Made by a program: the position numbers and the translations under genes. A stretch of DNA of 64,000 nt, from NCBI GenBank assembly GCA_949987565.1, contig OX465111.1, positions 2,032,494 through 2,096,493 of the forward strand, given 5' to 3'. Of this stretch, positions 59,171-64,000 are shown piece after piece. Position 1 is the first letter of the stretch. Every line of letters starts with the position of its first letter. The notes under the pieces were generated by a model, which searched no databases, had not been told where the DNA came from, and saw only the letters and a program-made list of their open reading frames with translations. This stretch comes from Luidia sarsii. Its lineage: Eukaryota; Echinodermata; Asteroidea; Paxillosida; Luidiidae.

Positions 59171-62100
59171 TAAATTATGTTATATCAAAATGATATAAAT
59201 ATATTATGCTCTCCTCGGTGTAGATTTGACAAGCAATTTGAAAAAAAAATGATTTTGGGATCAGTGTGAAAACGCTCAAATGGGTTTTTCCAACGTAAAA
59301 GAGAAAAAATCCATTAAACGTCATACAAAGTCATACAATGTCGTTGGTAATTATGTCCCGAAAAATACATACTCACTATACTCACTATATGAACAACCAT
59401 TTTCTATTATGTCGATCGAAACTAAAATCCTAATAATGCACAAACAAGGTTTACGACCGCACATCCTGAATGACGTGCTGACCCTTTTCGCTGAATTTTT
59501 TTTGTGATAGTCCATGTAAACGTTTTGTCAAATCAAAAACCATTTATTAATGCCTTCTCCATCATGCATTTTTATGCAAGGTACGGTAATTCAATGACAC
59601 ACCAGTGATTCAACATTTCAGAGCACAAATGTCTATAAAAGAATTTGTTGGCGGCGTTCTCACTCAATTTATCCGCAAAACCGCTTCTCGGGGAATTCGA
59701 TTTGTATTTTATTCGCTCTAGGAAACATTCTGCTCTACATTCTGCCCCCTTATAGAGACGTGGTATAGTTGCGTGTGGTTGACTCATATACCTTTGGTAC
59801 ATTTGGAACAAATGTGGGGCGGTCCTCAAGGGAACACCGCTTTAAAAATGTGAGGAAAAAACGGGTGTCGGTAAGTTCCAATCTGAAACCTTACAAAGCT
59901 TACTGTTTGTTCTGCTTACGACAATCCTCTTAAAATCCGCCTGAAATGCTCTGATCTCTCTGACGCGAGCCCGATTAAAATGACGGGAACTAATTTAAAA
60001 TAAAGACTGCAAAGACGTGCCAAAAATAATTGATAATTTAAAGTCCTTTCGAGGCCATCCCCTCAATCTGTACAATACCGAGTCGGATAATATTTACATT
60101 GGTTTCAATGTGAATGAAAAACGGCTGCCATTCTTGAACCGTGTTCTACCTTTAAAGATGAATATACCTTTGAGCGCTTGTCCTCGGCTTCGACCGAGCA
60201 CGTGCAGGCGGGTATAGAATGACTACAATGGTGGATAGAGTACGTTGATTAAGGGGTGGAGAGGGTGGACGAGTTCTCTCTACATGCGCGTGTGACCTTG
60301 AGATTGGCCGTCCCTATTGGCGTGAGCTCGCCGTGTCACCTCGCACCACGATCCGACGGAAAGCCCCTCCCAGACGTCCCGTTGTGAATAAAATGGCGGC
60401 ATGAACAACAAGCGCCTTATTTCATTTTGTTGCACCTTCCTTCTCCACCTCCTCACCCTCGCACTGAGTGAACTTGCACGGACGTCGGTTCTCAAAACGC
60501 GCGATCCTCTTCTCTGGCGTATTTTGTTTGGCAGACACCCGGCGCTAAGGTTTTACTTGTGAAAAAGGGGGAAAAACGCCCCGGGGAATATCCCACACAG
60601 ACGGGACTGGCAAAACAACCGAGGCAGCATCTTCCGTGGCATTCAACACTTTGGCCAAATAATAGTACACCTGTTACATTTGGAAGCCTCCCTGTGGTGT
60701 TGTCTGATTCAGGGAACTGTAATGGAACACCTAGCCCCCTTATTTTCCACTGAATCGGGCGTATTGATTGCCATTGTTGAAGTCTAAATTAAAAAAGAAA
60801 CGGGGCTTCACCTGATTTACCCCGGAAGCCCGGGTAGTCTTATGTGAGCCATTGTGAATACCCTTTCAGAAAATCAGGCGTCTTTGAAATCATATGTGCC
60901 AGGTTTTGCCAGACGGTATGATACGGTACTCGTACGCTTTATAGAGAGACGCTGCCTTTTTTGCTGAGAGCGGAAGTCCGACCTCAACGGGCAAATCGCA
61001 TTACTTTGTGCATTACAAATCTGACTGAAGGTCATATTGTGAAAAGGATGTCATTAAGACCATGAAAAAAGGATTTCAAACAAATATTTGTAATGGAATT
61101 GCAAACCAGACTTTTTTAACACGGGTCTCATTGCCAGCCTAAGTAGCACGGGAATGGCCTAATCCGTTTATTTATTCTGATTTATTTATTCATTTAATTT
61201 GATTTAATTCGATGAAAGAAGAGGCAGTATTTCAGTCGTCGAGCTCCAATTTGTAAACTGACCCGGCGGTATTTTTTCAATGCGGGGGAGGGGAGAGAAA
61301 CTGAGAATGTCGTTTTGCAGATGGCGTTGGCCACCAAGGCGTGGACTATTTAAGGCCGGTTATTTATTGCAGAACGTCCGTGTGGATTTCCGCTCTGTGG
61401 ACGCGCCCTAATCCAGCACGATAGGGACTTCGAAGCGTGAACGTCATTTGCCAATTCATAAACTCAGTCTGAGCCCCACAATCTTTCTTCCCTGGGGAGG
61501 ACGATTGAGCCAGGCATTGATATAGTCACAGTCCTGTGGCAGTTGGGGACATGACCAAGCACGGGTCTCACATTATGTACATACCCTTCTATATGTAGCT
61601 ACCGTTTGGATAGTCAGTGGGTGACATTTTAGGATGTTTTTTTCCGACAGGTTTGACAAACAAGAAAACGGGTCGGACATGATGCAGAATTCAAAACACT
61701 TGCAAATGTAGAGTGGTTGGAAAGGTCCCATCTTGCGGTACATTGAATCAATTGAAAAAAGAATATCCCCAGAGATAGATCCAGCGTGCGATACTAAAAT
61801 ACTCCAGCACGCCTGCATTACCGAGCTGAGATGAGCTCAGGCCTTTAGTGCATAACTGATTGATTCACTCTGACTAGGTGTGATTACCACTGGCAGAAAT
61901 AAGTTTAATTCGGCTCAAGATGAAAAGTACCATAAAACATCATTAAAAAGAGAAAAAAACAAAAACAATATATACGAAAATAAACTTTCATTGGAGAGAT
62001 TGGGCATTGGTTATGAAGGAGATGGAAAGGGAAAATGTGGATAAAGAATGTTTACTTTCATTCGATGTGATTCTGCTGTGCATTGCAATATACAATCAAT

Positions 62101-63897
62101 TGTGAAAAAGAACGTTCCAAATTTAAGTGAAAAACAGCATTATGCCCCTCAGCATTTTCAATGATTTTTATATCTAGTATGTTGACAAATAGTTTGAATA
62201 GGCCTACCAGTGGTAAATATGTAAACAAAAGGCCTATAATAGGTAAATGTAGAGGTGATAGTAATTTGTTGATTTTTTAAGCTTGTATAAATTTTATTTT
62301 AGATTAAAACGGTATATAATTGTGTGCCCGGGAATTAATACCAAACCCTGATGATGACGTGTTTTGTCTGTAGTTGATGTTTGATTTTGGCAGGCAAAAA
62401 CAATATACACTGTATTACCTGTTCGCCCCCGACGCGTGAACCGAGTCGATATTTACGAGGCTCGACCTAATCATTGCTACGGGGAACAACTCCTACACAA
62501 TCACAGTCCCGCCGTGGCCGGAAGACGGGCTCGATCTGAGAAAACATGCAAATAATCTTTGGCGCCCCAAACACTAAAGAAGCAGTTAGCACTGCTCTGC
62601 TTAGTCGGAAATGTATGATTATTTATTTTCCTTTTTATTTATTCTTTTACGGCAGCAGAATCGGCAGCAGAATCAAATACAAATGTCAAATTTAAAACAA
62701 CATGACGATATTTCGGTATGATTTTTATGCTCGCGATATCTGTGGGTTTTAAATGCTACGCTATCGGTTATGTGTCACCTAAGGTGAGAAAAAAACTCGA
62801 ACTATTCTTTGAACAATAATGGTCAACGTTCAGAGGGAATTCCTCTGCCACATTCCGTTCGAGAATCGTTGTCAATATTATGTCTTCAAATGATAACGAA
62901 TACACACTATCAACGCTATCACTGATGAGCCAACTAAGCTGATAGAAATTCGCATTTTTCAACGCTGTCCTATATAAGAGTCACCAGTCACGGAGTAGGC
63001 ATCTGGTGCATTCGGTTCGGGCACCTTTGTTGAATAATTAATTGCATGCTTTTGTGCAAGATCTTCCAAGGTGCGTCTATGCACGGACACCTGTCTCGCC
63101 AGAGAGCGAGCAGTCATCCTGCCATTGAGTAACAGTTGTGTTATTACGGCGCCCGAGCCAAGGCAGACATCCAATCGATTTCGTCAAAAGACCGCCCTAC
63201 CCTCACCCTCCCCAGATTCGGCTAAGACTCGTGCTGGGGAGAGAGCGAGAGAAACTAAGGCAAATAAGCCCTAGAAGGCAATCTGACTCAAACGGAAGTT
63301 AATCTTTATGGACGGCTTTATTGTATTTTTGTGACCGGGTGTAAATTCCCTTCAAATGACGTTATGGTTATTTCAGGCCGTCTTGTATTTTCACTTTTTC
63401 ATTTCGGATTTGAGTGGGGCTTTTCTGCTTTTTGAGAGCGGATCTTGACTTAAATTGCGGGATATAAAAGAACGCCTTTCGTTCCTAAAGGATTGTACAT
63501 ATTATTTCGACATTGTGGTTTATTGGGGAGAATTCGATCGCGCACGGTTAGAGAATTTGAGCTCACACATTGCGGAAAACACCATTAAAACACAGACGTG
63601 TGTTCGAGTAACAAAATAGTCCGAGTCCATGTCTGAGTCACGACTACAACACAAGGCCATTCAAGCACAGTGTGATTCCATGGCGACCAGGAAAAGCTGT
63701 CATTATGCTTTATACTATGTGCAACCGAAGCTGAAACCTCTCTTCCTAAGGAACATTATACACATTTTGCTTTGTGACGATATAAAGAAAGGAACGAGTT
63801 TATAGTTATCTCCTGAAAGTAATTTTAATTGACTGACACGTGTTCTTGCAAACGTCATTATTTCAGCGTCATCTTGTCACTAATGTTGCCCTTCCAG
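59171..63897. other. Putative intron, nothing specific
   Basis: About 4.7 kb. A CpG-richer segment lies at about 60270-60560 and could be regulatory. AT-rich sequence dominates 61900-62350. A minus-strand frame at 62959-63174 has a vaguely helix-turn-helix-like run but no family support. The last bases before 63898 (TGTTGCCCTTCCAG) form a good pyrimidine-rich acceptor. Confidence 0.4.
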
Positions 63898-64000
63898 GCA
63901 GCATCTCAGCGACGGCTGCGAATCCAAATTGAATCCAAGAGTAGCGGCGGCCTCCATCAAAAGAGGAGAACTATCACCTCTCTGAGATGTTGCTGGGTAG
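63898..64000 (+). CDS. Candidate common coding exon, partial at window edge
   Basis: Follows the acceptor CCCTTCCAG at 63889-63897. In phase 0, the phase left by exon 1a, the 45-base exon and exon 1b, the frame stays open until the terminal bases: it begins AASQRRLRIQIESKSSGG and continues through HQKRRTITSL. The other two frames stop. Composition is basic and Ser-rich, continuing the character of the proposed first exons. The final bases TGGGTAG could be an in-frame Trp-Val with reading continuing beyond the window, or a donor (TGG|GTAG). The window ends before this can be settled. I do not recognise the family. Confidence 0.4.

Noticed and set aside
62959..63174. Helix-turn-helix-like minus-strand peptide
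   Set aside because: The resemblance is only to a generic amphipathic run; no family signature and no splice context.
1..64000. CRISPR array, operon or phage-type system
   Set aside because: No evenly spaced direct repeats with unique spacers, no dense co-directional genes and no bacterial-type signals; the DNA is eukaryotic in character.

Overview
This window looks like non-bacterial, animal nuclear DNA. It has no dense reading frames, operons or ribosome-binding sites. Every long open frame is short, low in complexity or overlaps repeats. The DNA carries tRNA-derived interspersed repeats, palindromic and MITE-like repeats, microsatellites and homopolymer runs, and a few short phase-0 exon candidates with good splice borders. 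Repeat style, patchy CpG-rich islands in CpG-poorer DNA, and very long apparent introns suggest a marine invertebrate, perhaps a deuterostome (echinoderm, hemichordate or cephalochordate). That placement is inference; no gene here fixes the taxon.

The best gene hypothesis is one plus-strand gene whose 5' half fills most of the window. Two alternative first coding exons are proposed. Exon 1a (21244-21306, ATG after an in-frame stop, donor GTAGGT) is followed by a 45-base cassette exon (22223-22267). Exon 1b (47231-47332, ATG after an in-frame stop, donor GTAAGC) lies downstream of a CpG-rich 5' UTR-like tract. A further exon begins at 63898 behind a good acceptor and runs to the window edge. 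All joins are phase 0, so either first exon could splice to the common exon. The encoded N-termini are short, strongly basic (Lys/Arg/Asn) and look like nuclear-localisation or nucleic-acid-binding tails. I do not recognise the protein. A CpG-rich tract at 700-1620 ending in CAAG|GTAAGC may be a still more upstream non-coding first exon of the same gene or of another.

The rest reads as intronic or intergenic DNA. 1.6-21 kb holds a GTT/GCT-type microsatellite (3.4-4.0 kb), a 102-base tandem repeat (5.6-5.9 kb), a G-rich minisatellite (9.7-10.2 kb) and a pyrimidine tract (15.8 kb). 19.9-46 kb holds three minus-oriented copies of a tRNA-module repeat, a separate tRNA-like relic, two families carrying a hairpin followed by GAAACGTC (R1 and R2), a palindromic MITE-like family (R3), and a 183-base near-continuous hairpin at 31.6 kb with 46-base perfect arms. 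47-64 kb holds more R1 copies and low-complexity tracts.

I found no convincing new multi-gene system. The most distinctive items are the alternative-first-exon gene model, the 31.6-kb hairpin, and the R1/R2 repeats, whose shared core resembles part of a hammerhead-ribozyme core and which twice occur as head-to-head palindromes.
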